Assembly (NCBI GenBank): GCA_021779935.1
Contig: JAJXZT010000013.1
Location: forward strand, 1 to 32,193
Direction: 5' to 3'
Length of the DNA: 32,193 bases
DNA from: Acidobacteriota bacterium
GTDB lineage: Bacteria > Acidobacteriota > Terriglobia > Terriglobales > Acidobacteriaceae
The translations under genes were made by a program, and so were the position numbers. The notes under the pieces are model-generated. The model was given only the letters and a program-made list of their open reading frames with translations. It had not been told where the DNA came from and made no database searches. Of this stretch, positions 15,660 through 25,700 are shown piece by piece. Position 1 is the stretch's first letter, and each line of letters starts with the position of its first letter.

Positions 15660-15968
15660 GGAAGTTCACTATGGCGACGCCGGATGCCGCCGCCCAAGGC
15701 GCGGCTTTCGGAAGTCCGGTTCCGCTCGCTTCATACTAACCCGGCTGCTACTTTCCCGTCGCATTCCGGCACAATATCTTTTGTCTCCCTTTCCCGCCAA
15801 ACATCCGCCTTTTGAAAATGGGCATCTTTAATTTTGTCCGTGGAATTCGTGCTCATCCGTGGCCAAGTGTGTCTTGGAAGGTCCCTGCTCGTTCATGCCA
15901 GGGAGACGACTGAAGTATCATTCCCCATGAGACCGCCGGTCGAGTGGCCGTGCGAGGTCCCAGGAGCC
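15660..15968. other. divergent intergenic region
   Basis: 309 nt between the STN-like gene and the exported protein at 15969. It contains the degenerate element 15836-15866 and TATCAT at 15916-15921, a possible -10 with a weak TTCATG -35 18 nt upstream. A start there would begin the transcript after 15927, which favours ATG 15969 for the next gene. No other signal is clear. Confidence 0.35.
15836..15866. repeat. degenerate CCGTG-type intergenic element
   Basis: Three loose units of about 10 nt carry the core CCGTG or TCGTG (CCGTGGAAT, TCGTGCTCAT, CCGTGGCC). It resembles 12404-12438 and recalls widespread intergenic sequences of the ATCCGTG type. Not coding on either strand. Confidence 0.35.
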
Positions 15969-17012
15969 ATGAAAAAGGTGAACGACATCCAGTCCTTCCA
16001 CCGGGCACAGCGGAGACTTCTACTCGTAATCATTCTCGTCCTGCTCTTCATCTCCTGTCGTGCTCTCGCCCAGCAGTGCCAGCAGGACTCCGACATCGAT
16101 CCCGCCACCCACACGGCCCTGGTCAACTCCTCCCAGTTGTATCTTCAAATGGCTGCCCGCGGCGATGTCGCCACCCTCAAGCAGAACGCCATTGCCTCTC
16201 TCGCCGGAAATTTCGGCGCCATCCAGCAGGCCGTTACCGGCAATCAGGCCAACCTCACCGGCCCTGCCACGGTCCAGCACGTATACCTGCTGGATGCCTC
16301 GACCGAAACTGGTACCATCGCGAACGCCCAATTCTTCTGCGGAGTCTTCGGGGCCTACGGCAACACAGCCAATAGCGCCAGCTTCCAGATTCCAAATCTT
16401 CCGGCAGGGAAGTACGCCCTCGTCATGCAGAGCGTTACTTCATCCACGGGTCCGTTCAGTTTTTCTCTCGTCCTTCAGAATGTCGCCGGTCAGTGGAAGA
16501 TCGCGGGCCTTTACGTCCACGCCAGCATGGCCGGTGGACACGACTCGCAGTGGTTCCTCGCCCGTGCGCGAGACTTCAAGCAGAAGGACCAGCTCCTGGC
16601 CTCCTGGCTCTACTACTACATGGCTTGGAACCTCGAAGCCCCCGTCAACTTTATGAGTACGCTCGTCCTCGACCGCATCTCCTCCGAGATGCAGGGAGTG
16701 CACCCGCCCGATCTTCCGGGCACTAACCCGGTTACGCTTACCTCTCCCCAGGGCACTTACACGCTGACGGAAATCTTTCCCCTCGTCGATAACGGAAAGC
16801 TCGACCTGATCGTCAAATATTCCGTGCCTGATCTCTCCGACAACGTCAAGCTCTACCACTCCAATCTCGACGTCATGCAGGCCCTGCTCGCGAAGCATCC
16901 CGAACTGCGAGACGCTTTCGATCAGATCGTCGCCCGTGCCGTTGCCCCCGATGGCAGTGATTTCGGTACCGCCATGGATATGAAGGATGTGAAGTCGCCG
17001 GGAATGCAGTAA
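15969..17012 (+). CDS. exported protein of unknown function
   Basis: 347 residues from ATG 15969 (AGGAG immediately upstream, only 2 nt away). Residues 1-36 form a signal sequence with a long polar n-region and hydrophobic core LLLVIILVLLFISC, cleaved near ALA-QQ. Four Cys lie in the first 150 residues. The mature part includes a compact domain (LVNSSQLYLQMAARGDVATL onward), a probable beta-sandwich NVAGQWKIAGLYVHAS and a helical WFLARARDFKQKDQLLASWL segment. In-frame ATG 15927 and ATG 15834 are alternatives that add non-hydrophobic leaders. I recognise no named family. It ends 38 nt before a strong hairpin. Confidence 0.75.
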   Translation: MKKVNDIQSFHRAQRRLLLVIILVLLFISCRALAQQCQQDSDIDPATHTALVNSSQLYLQMAARGDVATLKQNAIASLAGNFGAIQQAVTGNQANLTGPATVQHVYLLDASTETGTIANAQFFCGVFGAYGNTANSASFQIPNLPAGKYALVMQSVTSSTGPFSFSLVLQNVAGQWKIAGLYVHASMAGGHDSQWFLARARDFKQKDQLLASWLYYYMAWNLEAPVNFMSTLVLDRISSEMQGVHPPDLPGTNPVTLTSPQGTYTLTEIFPLVDNGKLDLIVKYSVPDLSDNVKLYHSNLDVMQALLAKHPELRDAFDQIVARAVAPDGSDFGTAMDMKDVKSPGMQ

Positions 17013-17049
17013 AATAGTTTCGAAATTGCGTAAACGTCAGGCCCATCGA

Positions 17050-17077
17050 AAAGCGCGGAGCGTCAGCTTCGCGCTTT
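17050..17077 (+). terminator. intrinsic terminator after the exported protein
   Basis: AAAGCGCGGAGC (17050-17061) pairs with GCTTCGCGCTTT (17066-17077), a 12-bp stem with one G-U and a 4-nt loop, followed by CTGTTTTG. Good intrinsic terminator 38 nt after the stop. Confidence 0.75.
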
Positions 17078-17293
17078 CTGTTTTGCGCGGCTGATTGAGG
17101 GTGCCCACCTTCGCGCAGCCACAGGCGGAGCTAAAGTGGAACTTCCCGTTCTCAAGCGTCCGTTTGATGAAATTGGTCGTTATAACAAATATCCTGCAAC
17201 CGATAATCCCTCCCGCGAATCTCTTTATATGTAGCGACTCCGGGCCGTTTCGCACGACCCGCCGCAAACGTTTCCCTTTAGGAGATTGGATTT

Positions 17294-17974
17294 ATGGCAA
17301 CCGCAGTGGTGGATCGTCCCTTATTCGATGTCGTTCGTGCCCGGCGCGCAACCAGCAACTTCGAAAGCCAGCCCGTTGACGAGCAGGATCTCAAGCAGAT
17401 TCTCCAGGCCGGCCTTGAAGCTCCCAGTGCCTACAACCTTCAGCCCTGGCGTTTTGTCGTCGTGCGCGACCCCGAACAGCGTGGCCGTCTTCGCCAGGCC
17501 GCCTTCGGACAACTCAAGGTGGAAGAGGCTCCGGTGGTCATTGTCGCTCTTGGCGATCCCGAAGGCTGGAAGAGCGGTGACATGGAACAGATGATCGCCA
17601 TCGGTCGCGAGCGCGGCATGATCAACGACGACGTTGCCGAGACGATCCGCGGCAATCTCAACGGTTTTCTTGGTAATCCCAATGGCGACGTTGGCGGCGT
17701 CGATCCCGGCCTCTCCAACTGGGTCAACCGCCAGACCATGATTGCTTTCACGCACATGATGCTGATGGCCGAAAACCTCGGTTACAACACCGCCCCCATG
17801 GAAGGTTTCGTCGAATCGAAGGTCAGGGAAGTGCTTGAAATTCCAGCACATATCCGCGTCGTCGCGCTGCTTGCCATTGGCCGGCGCAAAGGCGATTCCA
17901 AGCCTTACGGCGGACGTTTTCCTATGGCGCAGATTGTCTTTGACAACGTCTTCGGCAAAGGCTTGAAGCTCTAA
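17294..17974 (+). CDS. nitroreductase family protein
   Basis: 226 residues. FMN-dependent NAD(P)H oxidoreductase fold: the N-terminal FDVVRARRATSNFESQPV contains the RR flavin-phosphate contact, EAPSAYNLQPWRFVVV is the second flavin loop (about 47-60), and the C-terminal LAIGRRKG at about 200 is the third. The NWVNRQTMIAFTHMMLMAENLGY helix forms the dimer core. ATG 17294 has AGGAG 9 nt upstream. Likely reduces nitro or quinone compounds; the physiological substrate is not deducible. The 281-nt gap before it holds the terminator at 17050 and TATAAC at 17181, a weak -10 candidate. Confidence 0.93.
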   Translation: MATAVVDRPLFDVVRARRATSNFESQPVDEQDLKQILQAGLEAPSAYNLQPWRFVVVRDPEQRGRLRQAAFGQLKVEEAPVVIVALGDPEGWKSGDMEQMIAIGRERGMINDDVAETIRGNLNGFLGNPNGDVGGVDPGLSNWVNRQTMIAFTHMMLMAENLGYNTAPMEGFVESKVREVLEIPAHIRVVALLAIGRRKGDSKPYGGRFPMAQIVFDNVFGKGLKL

Positions 17975-18032
17975 TCCATAAACTCATAGTTTCCAGCGTC
18001 CGGTCCTCCTCCGGATACGCCGGTGCACGCAG

Positions 18033-18057
18033 AACGGCGGGCTTTGGGCCTGCCGTT
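18033..18057 (+). terminator. terminator of the nitroreductase gene
   Basis: AACGGCGGG (18033-18041) and CCTGCCGTT (18049-18057) form a 9-bp stem with one G-U, followed by TTCCATTT. It lies about 58 nt after the stop. Confidence 0.6.
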
Positions 18058-18174
18058 TCCATTTCCCGCAGCCTATCTCGTTCCTCGCTCACCCAAACTT
18101 TCGAGACCTATTTGCTTTCCAAAAGTACAAGCCCATCCGGCCATCCCAAACTCGGCGTTTGGCAAAGGTTTTCA

Positions 18175-18204
18175 TTGACTTACCGTGTCTTTTGACCGTA
18201 CTCT
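18175..18204 (+). promoter_or_regulatory. candidate promoter of the barrel / cyclase operon
   Basis: TTGACT (18175-18180) is a 5/6 match to the -35; TACTCT (18199-18204), 18 nt later, is a weak -10. If used, the leader to ATG 18357 is about 145 nt and the barrel and cyclase genes would be transcribed together. Confidence 0.35.
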
Positions 18205-18356
18205 TTCGTCCGACTCTCTTACCTGTATTTGGGGCAGTTTCACAACTCAATTTGTCGTCCCGTTGCGGGCTCGATTGGATCCCTCCCCCGAGATCAGATT
18301 CAACGACTCACGCTGCTTTCCGTATTTCATGCGTGAGCTATGCGCAGGTGTCCCAC

Positions 18357-20138
18357 ATGCGACCACTTCGAATTCTGTTTTGCATCGTGCTGCTGACGCC
18401 GTTCGCATTTGGTCAGAGCGGCACAACGCCACCTTCCTCCCAGACCGGTTCCAGCACTCAGGACTCGACCCAGCAGCCCCAAAATCCCCTTAACGACCAG
18501 CTTCAGACTCCTCCCCAGGACACCGGGAAGCCTAAGCAGCAGACCAGCAGTTTCAATCTCGGGGATACCAGTTCGGGACAGGACACCTCCCTCGGGGAAG
18601 TTCGCCTCATGATCCGCAACACCGAGATCAATGGCGACCAGACTCGTTCGTTCCTCTCTCCCGGACTCAACCGTCTTGGCGAGTTCAACTACTACGCCGA
18701 TCACTCTTTTATCGGCACCCGGCGTATCCAGTTTCTCGCTATGTATCGCGGCACCAACGACCGCAGCATTGATCCCGAACACAACAGTCTTCAGAAGGGG
18801 TACCTTCGCATCTTTGGACCGCGCGACGAATACGTCTTCGGTGATGTCCTCGTAAATTTCTCTCGCATGTCGTTCAACCAGAACATCAAGGGGGTCAGCG
18901 CCGCCTGGAAGCTGGGAAAGAAATGGAAGCTCTCCACCGTCGGCGGTGTCTATACCGACCGCTGGGGGTCGCTCTATAAGCCGTTTTCGGAAACGCCCAA
19001 TCGTCCGTACACCTCGGGCGTGGCCGGCGCCCGTCTCGAGGTCAATCCCACTCGCGGAACTTCCCTTGGCTTCAACTTCTCGTCTGCCGAAGACATGCTC
19101 GGTTCGTTGCCTGCCACGCCGGCGGGGACTCCGCCGCTGCCCAGCAGCAATCGCCTCGGCTCCGTCGATGGCCATTTGCAGTACAAGCAGTTGCGCATCA
19201 ACGGCGAGTTCGCCGAGTCGGCCACCATCTTCGATAAGCGCACCAACGAGGGTTTCGTCAACGACTGGTCCACCGACGTCGAAGGCAGTTGGCGTCATAA
19301 CCGCCTTGCCATGCGCGCCGCCTACGTCCGCTTTCAACCCAATTTCTCGTCCTTTAACGCGCGTCAAACCGTCGACTTGCAGGACTGGCTCATTCGTCCC
19401 TCGTATGACCTTACCGACTGGCTCACCGTTGATGGCACCATCCGCCGCTCCAACAACAATCTCGCCGGGCAGTTGCCCTACGGAATGATCACCTGGGGCC
19501 CGGAAGGACGCTTCATCTTCCATAATCTTTCGTTCTATCGTCGCGGCACCTTTGAAATCGGCTACCGTCATCGTCTGACCACCGCCACCGACAATTCCAT
19601 CCACCATTACGTCCGCGACCCGTACGCCGAATTCACCATGCCTTACAAGTCCACGTTCTTCACCATCGGCTACGAACAGCGGCGCGCCATTGATGACCGC
19701 AACCCGGCCCAGAGCAGCAACACCAATCGCGTCTATGTTTCCTTGCGCGGCATTTACGACATCGGCGGCTGGAACTTCAACCCCCAGCTTCGTTGGGAAC
19801 TTGAGCGTCAGGGTTCGCGTCCGCAGCTTCCCGTGCTCTATCCGCTCGAGTACGACTCCAACCGCCTCGGCACCGTCAGCCTCTACGCGGAGGCCCCCAA
19901 GTGGTTCATCATCGAACTCGACTTCCGCGATGCTTCCGCGACCATTCTTGGTCCCGCCGGATACAGCCGTCCTTCGTACGCGGCCGCCGTCACCTACAAG
20001 ATCGCTAACGACGAGAACAAGAAGTTGATCTTCTCGTTCACCCGCAACAGCAATTTTTATTTCCCGCCTTCGCCCAGCTTTGATGAGCGGGTCTATGGCG
20101 TCACATTCGTTTACAGGTTCGGACATCGCGGCAGATGA
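18357..20138 (+). CDS. outer-membrane beta-barrel-like protein
   Basis: 593 residues. MRPLRILFCIVLLTPFAFGQ is a signal peptide; a Gln/Ser/Thr/Pro-rich linker (21-75) follows. From about residue 95 to the end the sequence alternates polar and aromatic residues in strand-like segments (for example RRIQFLAMYRG, DEYVFGDVLVNFS, GTFEIGYRHRL, TFFTIGYEQRR, WNFNPQLRWELE) and finishes with GVTFVYRFGHRGR, a barrel-type C-terminus with the aromatic residue near the end. I infer an outer-membrane barrel of about 16-22 strands. ATG 18357 (AGGTG 8 nt upstream) is preferred over the 659-residue frame from 18159 because it restores the signal peptide. Its stop overlaps the cyclase ATG by 4 nt (ATGA), so the two are translationally coupled. 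Confidence 0.8.
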   Translation: MRPLRILFCIVLLTPFAFGQSGTTPPSSQTGSSTQDSTQQPQNPLNDQLQTPPQDTGKPKQQTSSFNLGDTSSGQDTSLGEVRLMIRNTEINGDQTRSFLSPGLNRLGEFNYYADHSFIGTRRIQFLAMYRGTNDRSIDPEHNSLQKGYLRIFGPRDEYVFGDVLVNFSRMSFNQNIKGVSAAWKLGKKWKLSTVGGVYTDRWGSLYKPFSETPNRPYTSGVAGARLEVNPTRGTSLGFNFSSAEDMLGSLPATPAGTPPLPSSNRLGSVDGHLQYKQLRINGEFAESATIFDKRTNEGFVNDWSTDVEGSWRHNRLAMRAAYVRFQPNFSSFNARQTVDLQDWLIRPSYDLTDWLTVDGTIRRSNNNLAGQLPYGMITWGPEGRFIFHNLSFYRRGTFEIGYRHRLTTATDNSIHHYVRDPYAEFTMPYKSTFFTIGYEQRRAIDDRNPAQSSNTNRVYVSLRGIYDIGGWNFNPQLRWELERQGSRPQLPVLYPLEYDSNRLGTVSLYAEAPKWFIIELDFRDASATILGPAGYSRPSYAAAVTYKIANDENKKLIFSFTRNSNFYFPPSPSFDERVYGVTFVYRFGHRGR

Positions 20139-22528
20139 ACAGGCTTAAACGCATTTTCGGGGACGTACTCAAGCGCACGGAATCGCTGCTGGGGGCAGGT
20201 GCGGACGGCCACAAGGTCGGTCTCATCATTGCGATCGTGGTTACGCTTCTGTCGCTTGCGCTCTTCGCCTGGGAAGTCACCGGCTACAGGACCGCTGCCG
20301 GCATCTCCTTCTTGGAGAACATCGAGCTTCGCTCGCTCGACGCCCGCTTCCGTCTCCGTGGCGAGCGTCCGCACGATCCTCGTATTGTCATCGTCGGCAT
20401 CGACGAAAAAACCTTGCAGAATGTTGGCGCCTGGCCCATTCCTCGCAATGCCTACGCCAAGCTTGTGGACCGCCTCTCCGCCGATGGCGCCAGCATCGTC
20501 GCTTTCGATGTCACCTTCCCGACGCCCGAGAAGAACTCCGCGATTGACGCCCTCAAGCAGCTCGAACAGGAAATCGGTCCAGGCTCGCCCGGCGTTCTCG
20601 ACAAGATCCGCGCCATCGAGCGCACCAGCGACAATGATGCCATCCTGGCCGACTCCATCAAGCGTGCCGGAAACGTCATCCTCGGAGTCGTCTTTCTCGG
20701 CCGCGATCGCGCCCGCCAGATCGACCCCAAGGCCATGGAGGAGTATTACAACTCCCTCTGGGCGCATCCCTTCCCGCAGATGCTCAAGGTCTCCGGCGCA
20801 TCCAATTTCGATCTCAGCAAGGCGTGGTGCGGCTTGGTCGACACTGCGGGCACTTGTTCCAACGGCCCTGTCTACTACGGCATCGAGTCCAACATCTCCA
20901 TCCTCTCCGATGCGGCCCGCTCGCTCGGTTATTTCAATTACATCCCGGATTCTGACGGCACCTTCCGCCACGCTCAGCTTCTCATCCGTTATCGTGACCG
21001 CGAGTGGTATCCGTCCCTGCCACTGGAAACGGTTCGCCAATACGAGGACATCAAGGATCAGTCCCTTGCTGCCTTCATGGCGCCCGACGGCTTGGAGCGC
21101 ATCGATCTCGGCCCGCACGTCCTGCACACTTCGACCAGCGGTTCCATGCTCATCAACTACGTCGGCCCGTCGCACACCTATGCCACCTATTCCATGGCTG
21201 ACGTCATCGACGGCAAGCTCCCGGCCTCGGACTTCAAGGGCAAAATCGTTCTTGTCGGCGCCACCGCGGTTGGCATTGGCGATCTCCGCATCACACCGTT
21301 CCAAAGCGTCGACTACATGGGCGTCGAGATTCACGCCAACGTCATCGACAACCTTCTCCACTCCGGCCAGCGCGGACGCGGGTTCCTCAGCCGCGGCCTC
21401 AACGAGGAGATGCTCGACATTGTTTTCATCCTTGCCTTCGGCCTTGGTCTCGGATGGGTCTTCACCCGCCTCAAGCCGCTCAATTCCACCGTTTCCATGG
21501 TGGGTGCTCTCGCTGCTTTTTTGTTTTTCAATTACTTTTGCTTTGCCCACTTCGGCATGTGGCTCAGCCTTGTCATTCCCTCCGGCACGCTGATCGTCAA
21601 TTACGGCGCCATCACCAGCTACCGCATGGTTTTCGAAGAGCGCGAGAAGCGCCGCGTGCGCAAAACCTTCGAGCGTTATGTATCGCCCGGCGTCATTCGT
21701 CTCATCGAGCAGGACCCCAAGAAGTATTTCAAGCCCGGCGGCGAGTCGAAGGAGCTGACCATCATGTTCAGCGACATTCGCTCCTTCACCAGCATCAGCG
21801 AGGGACTCACGCCAAACGAGTTGGTGCGCCTGCTCAACGAGTACCTCGGTGAGATGACCGACATTCTCTTCCAGCGCTGGGGCACACTCGATAAATATAT
21901 TGGCGATGCCGTCATGGCTTTCTGGGGTTCGCCATTCCCGCAGGAGGATCACGCCTTCCGCGCCTGTGCCTGCGCGCTCGACATGTCCGCGCGTCTCGAA
22001 GAACTCAATCTCAAGTGGGAGCTGGAAGGCCGCAAGCCGTTGTCCATTGGCCTCGGCATCAATACCGGACAGGTCAGCGTCGGCAACATGGGTTCCGATC
22101 GCCGTTTCTCATGGACCGTCATGGGCGATCCCGTCAACCTTGCCTCGCGCCTGGAAGGTTTGAACAAGGAGTACCACACCACGCGCATCGTCAGCGAGAA
22201 CACGTACTCGCGGACGCGCGATCACTTTCTCTTCCGCGAACTCGATTGCATTCGCGTCAAGGGCAAGTTGAAGCCGGTTGTGATTTACGAGCTTGTCGGT
22301 CACAACAAGGATCAGGCGCGCTTTGTCGAACGCTTGCGACTTTACGAGCAGGCGCGCGGTGCTTATCAGCGCCAGTCCTGGGACGAGGCCGCGCAGCGCT
22401 TTGAGACCGTGCTTTCGCGCTATCCCAACGATGGCCCCTCGCAGGTCTTCCTCCAGCGCGCGCGCGAGTTTGTTAAGGAACCGCCCGTCCACGATTGGGA
22501 CGGCGTGTATGTCATGAAGACAAAGTAG
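20135..22528 (+). CDS. CHASE2 domain adenylate cyclase
   Basis: 797 residues. Membrane helix 1 (about 28-46) is followed by a periplasmic CHASE2 sensor (about 55-410; RSLDARFRLRG, IVIVGIDEKTL, GKIVLVGATAVGIGD and MGVEIHANVIDNLL are family marks), three further helices (about 427-495), and a cytoplasmic class III cyclase (about 535-720). Metal ligands Asp547 (FSDIRSFT) and Asp591 (YIGDAVMAF), base-specifying Lys587 and Asp665 (VMGDPVN), transition-state Asn668 and Arg672 are all present, which predicts an active adenylate rather than guanylate cyclase. A helical TPR-like tail (730-780) ends the protein. It is coupled to the barrel gene upstream and is followed by the FecR-type giant gene 202 nt later. 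Confidence 0.93.
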   Translation: MNRLKRIFGDVLKRTESLLGAGADGHKVGLIIAIVVTLLSLALFAWEVTGYRTAAGISFLENIELRSLDARFRLRGERPHDPRIVIVGIDEKTLQNVGAWPIPRNAYAKLVDRLSADGASIVAFDVTFPTPEKNSAIDALKQLEQEIGPGSPGVLDKIRAIERTSDNDAILADSIKRAGNVILGVVFLGRDRARQIDPKAMEEYYNSLWAHPFPQMLKVSGASNFDLSKAWCGLVDTAGTCSNGPVYYGIESNISILSDAARSLGYFNYIPDSDGTFRHAQLLIRYRDREWYPSLPLETVRQYEDIKDQSLAAFMAPDGLERIDLGPHVLHTSTSGSMLINYVGPSHTYATYSMADVIDGKLPASDFKGKIVLVGATAVGIGDLRITPFQSVDYMGVEIHANVIDNLLHSGQRGRGFLSRGLNEEMLDIVFILAFGLGLGWVFTRLKPLNSTVSMVGALAAFLFFNYFCFAHFGMWLSLVIPSGTLIVNYGAITSYRMVFEEREKRRVRKTFERYVSPGVIRLIEQDPKKYFKPGGESKELTIMFSDIRSFTSISEGLTPNELVRLLNEYLGEMTDILFQRWGTLDKYIGDAVMAFWGSPFPQEDHAFRACACALDMSARLEELNLKWELEGRKPLSIGLGINTGQVSVGNMGSDRRFSWTVMGDPVNLASRLEGLNKEYHTTRIVSENTYSRTRDHFLFRELDCIRVKGKLKPVVIYELVGHNKDQARFVERLRLYEQARGAYQRQSWDEAAQRFETVLSRYPNDGPSQVFLQRAREFVKEPPVHDWDGVYVMKTK

Positions 22529-22555
22529 CGGACGCATCCCCCGTGCCCGCTCGCC

Positions 22556-22572
22556 GGAATCGATTCGATTCC
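22556..22572. repeat. odd palindrome containing GAATCGATTC
   Basis: GGAATCGA (22556-22563) and TCGATTCC (22565-22572) are perfect arms around one base. The core GAATCGATTC recurs at 31383-31392, so the palindrome flanks the giant gene on both sides. Confidence 0.35.
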
Positions 22573-22692
22573 GTGGGCCAGGTTTTACAGGGACGAACCA
22601 GGGCGCACCCTCCGCCCAGCTTCGCCTATGCGATGCGATGAAGTGGCTGTCGCGGACGAGTGCGCTGCACTCCTCCCCTGTGGTTAGAGTTC

Positions 22693-22710
22693 TTCCCGCA
22701 CGCGCGGGAA
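22693..22710 (+). promoter_or_regulatory. hairpin just upstream of the giant gene
   Basis: TTCCCGC (22693-22699) and GCGGGAA (22704-22710) with a 4-nt loop. It ends 20 nt before ATG 22731, close enough to influence ribosome access or to end transcription from the cyclase gene. Confidence 0.4.
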
Positions 22711-22730
22711 CGGCATTGGAGAGCGAGATC

Positions 22731-25700
22731 ATGACGACCAGGCACAGTATGGCTGTAGTCAATACGCGCATACGCGTGAGTGGTAAGTGGGGAACACGCC
22801 AGCCTCGGAAGTTCGCGAAACCGCTGGCCTGCATATTGATGTTTGTCGTGGCCATGGGAATGGCTTTGCCTGCCTTCGCGCAACGCCGCGAGCCGAAGGG
22901 AGCTGCCGAGCTCCATCGTGCCGGCAGCATCACCGCCTTGCTGCCCACCGCCCATGTCGTCCGCGGCGTCGGACGCAAGCTCTCCACCACCGTCGCGAAA
23001 AAGGGCGAAGAACTCTACTGGAACGACCTCGTCAAGACCGACCGAGGTGGCCGTGCCCGCATTACGCTGGAAGACCAGTCCATCCTCTCGCTTGGCTCGC
23101 AGGCCGAACTTCGCATCGTCAAGCAGGATGTCCACACCCAGCAGACCGCCCTTCAGTTGGCCTACGGACGCCTTCGCGCCGAGGTCACCACTGTCACTCG
23201 TCAGGGCGGCAGCTTCCAGTTGCGTACGCCCACTGCTGTCGCCGGTGTCATCGGCACCGTCTTCGGCACGGATAGTTCCATCGGTCAGACTCAGTTCCTC
23301 TGCATCTCCGGAGTCGTTTCCGTCGGCAGCTCCGACCCCGGTATCCCGCAGACCTCCAGTTGTGAACCGGGCATGGCCGTCACCGTTCAGCAGGGCAAGG
23401 CCCCCACTGCGCGTCCTGCCACCACGGAAGAGATTCAGCAGTTTATTCAGGACACCGAACCGGCCATCATCTCCGGTCTCTCTCCCGCTTCCGCCATCGT
23501 CAACACCACGCTTGACGTCATCGCCACCGGCAGTCACATGGGCGGCATCACCGGTGTCACCGTCAGCGGAGCCGGGGTCACCGCTTCTCTCAACACCACT
23601 GGAGCCACCGCCACCAGCGTTGGCGTTCACCTGCAGATCGCTGCTGACGCTGCGCCCGGTCCGCGCGTGATCACCTTCACCAAGCCCAATGGCCAGAACT
23701 CCGCTGCCGTCTTTACCGTGCTCGCTTCGCCCACTGCGGCCACGGGAGGCGGTCCGCTCGACCCTGTGGCGGTCAAAAAGCCGTACTACGCCATCTTCGA
23801 TCAGGAGTATCAATCGGCAATTGCGTCGCTCAATGGGATAGGTCTGTCCATAAAACAATCCGCCGACAGTGGTGGCGCACAGCTCAATGCCGCCAATCAG
23901 GGCCTCGTCAGCCCCGTCTCGCTTACGGAAGCGGCCAACCAGTTGCAGGCGCAGGTCACCGACATCAACAACTACGTCATTGGTGCCGCGGCCAGGGAGA
24001 ATACTGCCTATACCGCCGCCAAGCAGGCGCTTGACACCGGTGTCGCAGCTGCGATTCAGGATTTGCAGAAGCGCACCGGCGCGACTGTCGCCGACGATAC
24101 CTTCAATCAGGCCGTCACTGCCGCCTTCAACGCCGCCAACCAGGTGTTGATGCAGGCTTTCTCCGGTATCTACACCGATGTCGGAGCGCACGCTCAGCTC
24201 AACAACACTGCCATCAACGGCATCGTGCAAAACTGGCTCCAGCAGATTGCCGCAGCCTCGCCGGCCTTCACCGGCAAGGATCAGACGGTCGAGCAGGGCG
24301 GAGTCGGCAGCTTCAATTCCGGCAGCCTCGGTTCTTCTGCCACCAGCATCCAGTGGATGCTCTGCGATCCCAGTTACAAGCCGTCGAAGATTGGCGTTCA
24401 GATTCCCGCGTCCACTCCCGGTTGCACTCCCATCTCCGGATACACTTCCAACTCGTCCGAATTTGCCGTCAACACCTGCACGCTCAGTCCAGGCGACTAC
24501 GCCGTCCGCCTCGTCCTTAACGGCACCAGCGCCTATGAGACTTATCTTCACGTTCTCCGTCCGGCTTACGACGATCCGCAGACCCGTCTGCAGAACCTCG
24601 GTGTTGCCTATGGAACTTTGAAGCCCGAGTCCTTCCTCGCCTTCTTTGATTCGCAGCAGTACACCGGCTACCCCGTCTTGTCGGAAAACATTCGCGCCAC
24701 CATGCAGACCCTGAGTGCGATGAGCGTGAAGATCATCATCACCACGAGCTCCATCAGTTGCAACGTCGCCAACCTCCAGGCCACTTGGCAGTCCAACTAC
24801 ACCTTCAAAGGCTCCACCCAGTTATTGCAACAGCCCGCCGAGAACGTCTTCGTTCGCATGAACCGTGTCGTCGGTCAGGGCTGGTACATCACTGATTTTC
24901 AGGGCGAGAACGGCACCGTGCAGGGTGCGCCTCCCGGCCCCCAGAGCAACGTCGATGTCGCGCTTCCTGATCTTCAGCTCACCAACGTCCGCGCCAGCGC
25001 CGACGGCACCACCGGCATTCCCATCGGCGGCGCCGTGCCTTCGAACTTCTATGTCCTCGCGGATGTCGCCAACGTCGGCAACCTTGCCGTCACTCAGGCC
25101 GTTGACACTCAATTTAACGTGACCGTTGGCAGCTTTACCGTCACTGGCACCGTCGCCCTACCAAATCCGTTTGACGTCAATGCCACCACGACCTTGAAGT
25201 TCCCGGTAAATGTCTCTCCGGTTCCCGCGCCTGGAACCCCGGTCAACATTTCCGTCACCGCCAATCCCACCAACACCCTCCAGGAGAAGCGCAGCGACAA
25301 CAACAACGGCACCGCCAGCTATGTCTCCGGTGGCGCCGATCTAAAGGTCTCGGCGATTTCGACCACTGCACCGCTCATCGCCACAAAAATCGCCAACGGC
25401 ACCGTTACGCTCCAGAACACCGGCAGCGCCAACTTCTCCGGTTCCTCGCAGAACCTTGTCATCACCGGCGCGGACTTCTCCGGCCTTCAACTCAAGCTCG
25501 ATATTCCCGCGATTGCCGTTGGCCAGTCCGTTGCTGTTCCATTCGCCATCACGCTGCCCAATCTGCCCGGAACGCACCCGCTGACCGCCAGCATCAATCC
25601 GCGCATCAGCACTGACACCACGCCGCAGGACGACACCCTGACAACCAGCATCACTATCTCTCCCGCCTGGGATCTCGGCGTCAAGTCCATCACCTTCGGC

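Larger units (their letters stand above)
17975..18356. other. intergenic region between nitroreductase and barrel gene
   Basis: 382 nt. It contains the terminator at 18033-18057 and the candidate promoter 18175-18204. A longer in-frame extension of the barrel gene begins at 18159, but it lacks a signal peptide and is not adopted. No other feature seen. Confidence 0.5.

Noticed and set aside
18327-20126. 599-residue minus-strand open frame over the barrel gene
   Set aside because: Plus strand has signal peptide, barrel strands and coupled start; the antisense frame is acidic and glycine-rich without any domain and arises from codon bias.
20111-21952. 613-residue minus-strand open frame over the cyclase gene
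   Set aside because: The plus strand has complete CHASE2 and cyclase motifs; the antisense frame shows no recognisable family.
22626-24551. 641-residue minus-strand open frame over the start of the giant gene
   Set aside because: Low-complexity Gly/Asp/Arg-rich antisense of a GC-rich beta protein gene; same phenomenon as at 25341-26396 and 29331-31367.
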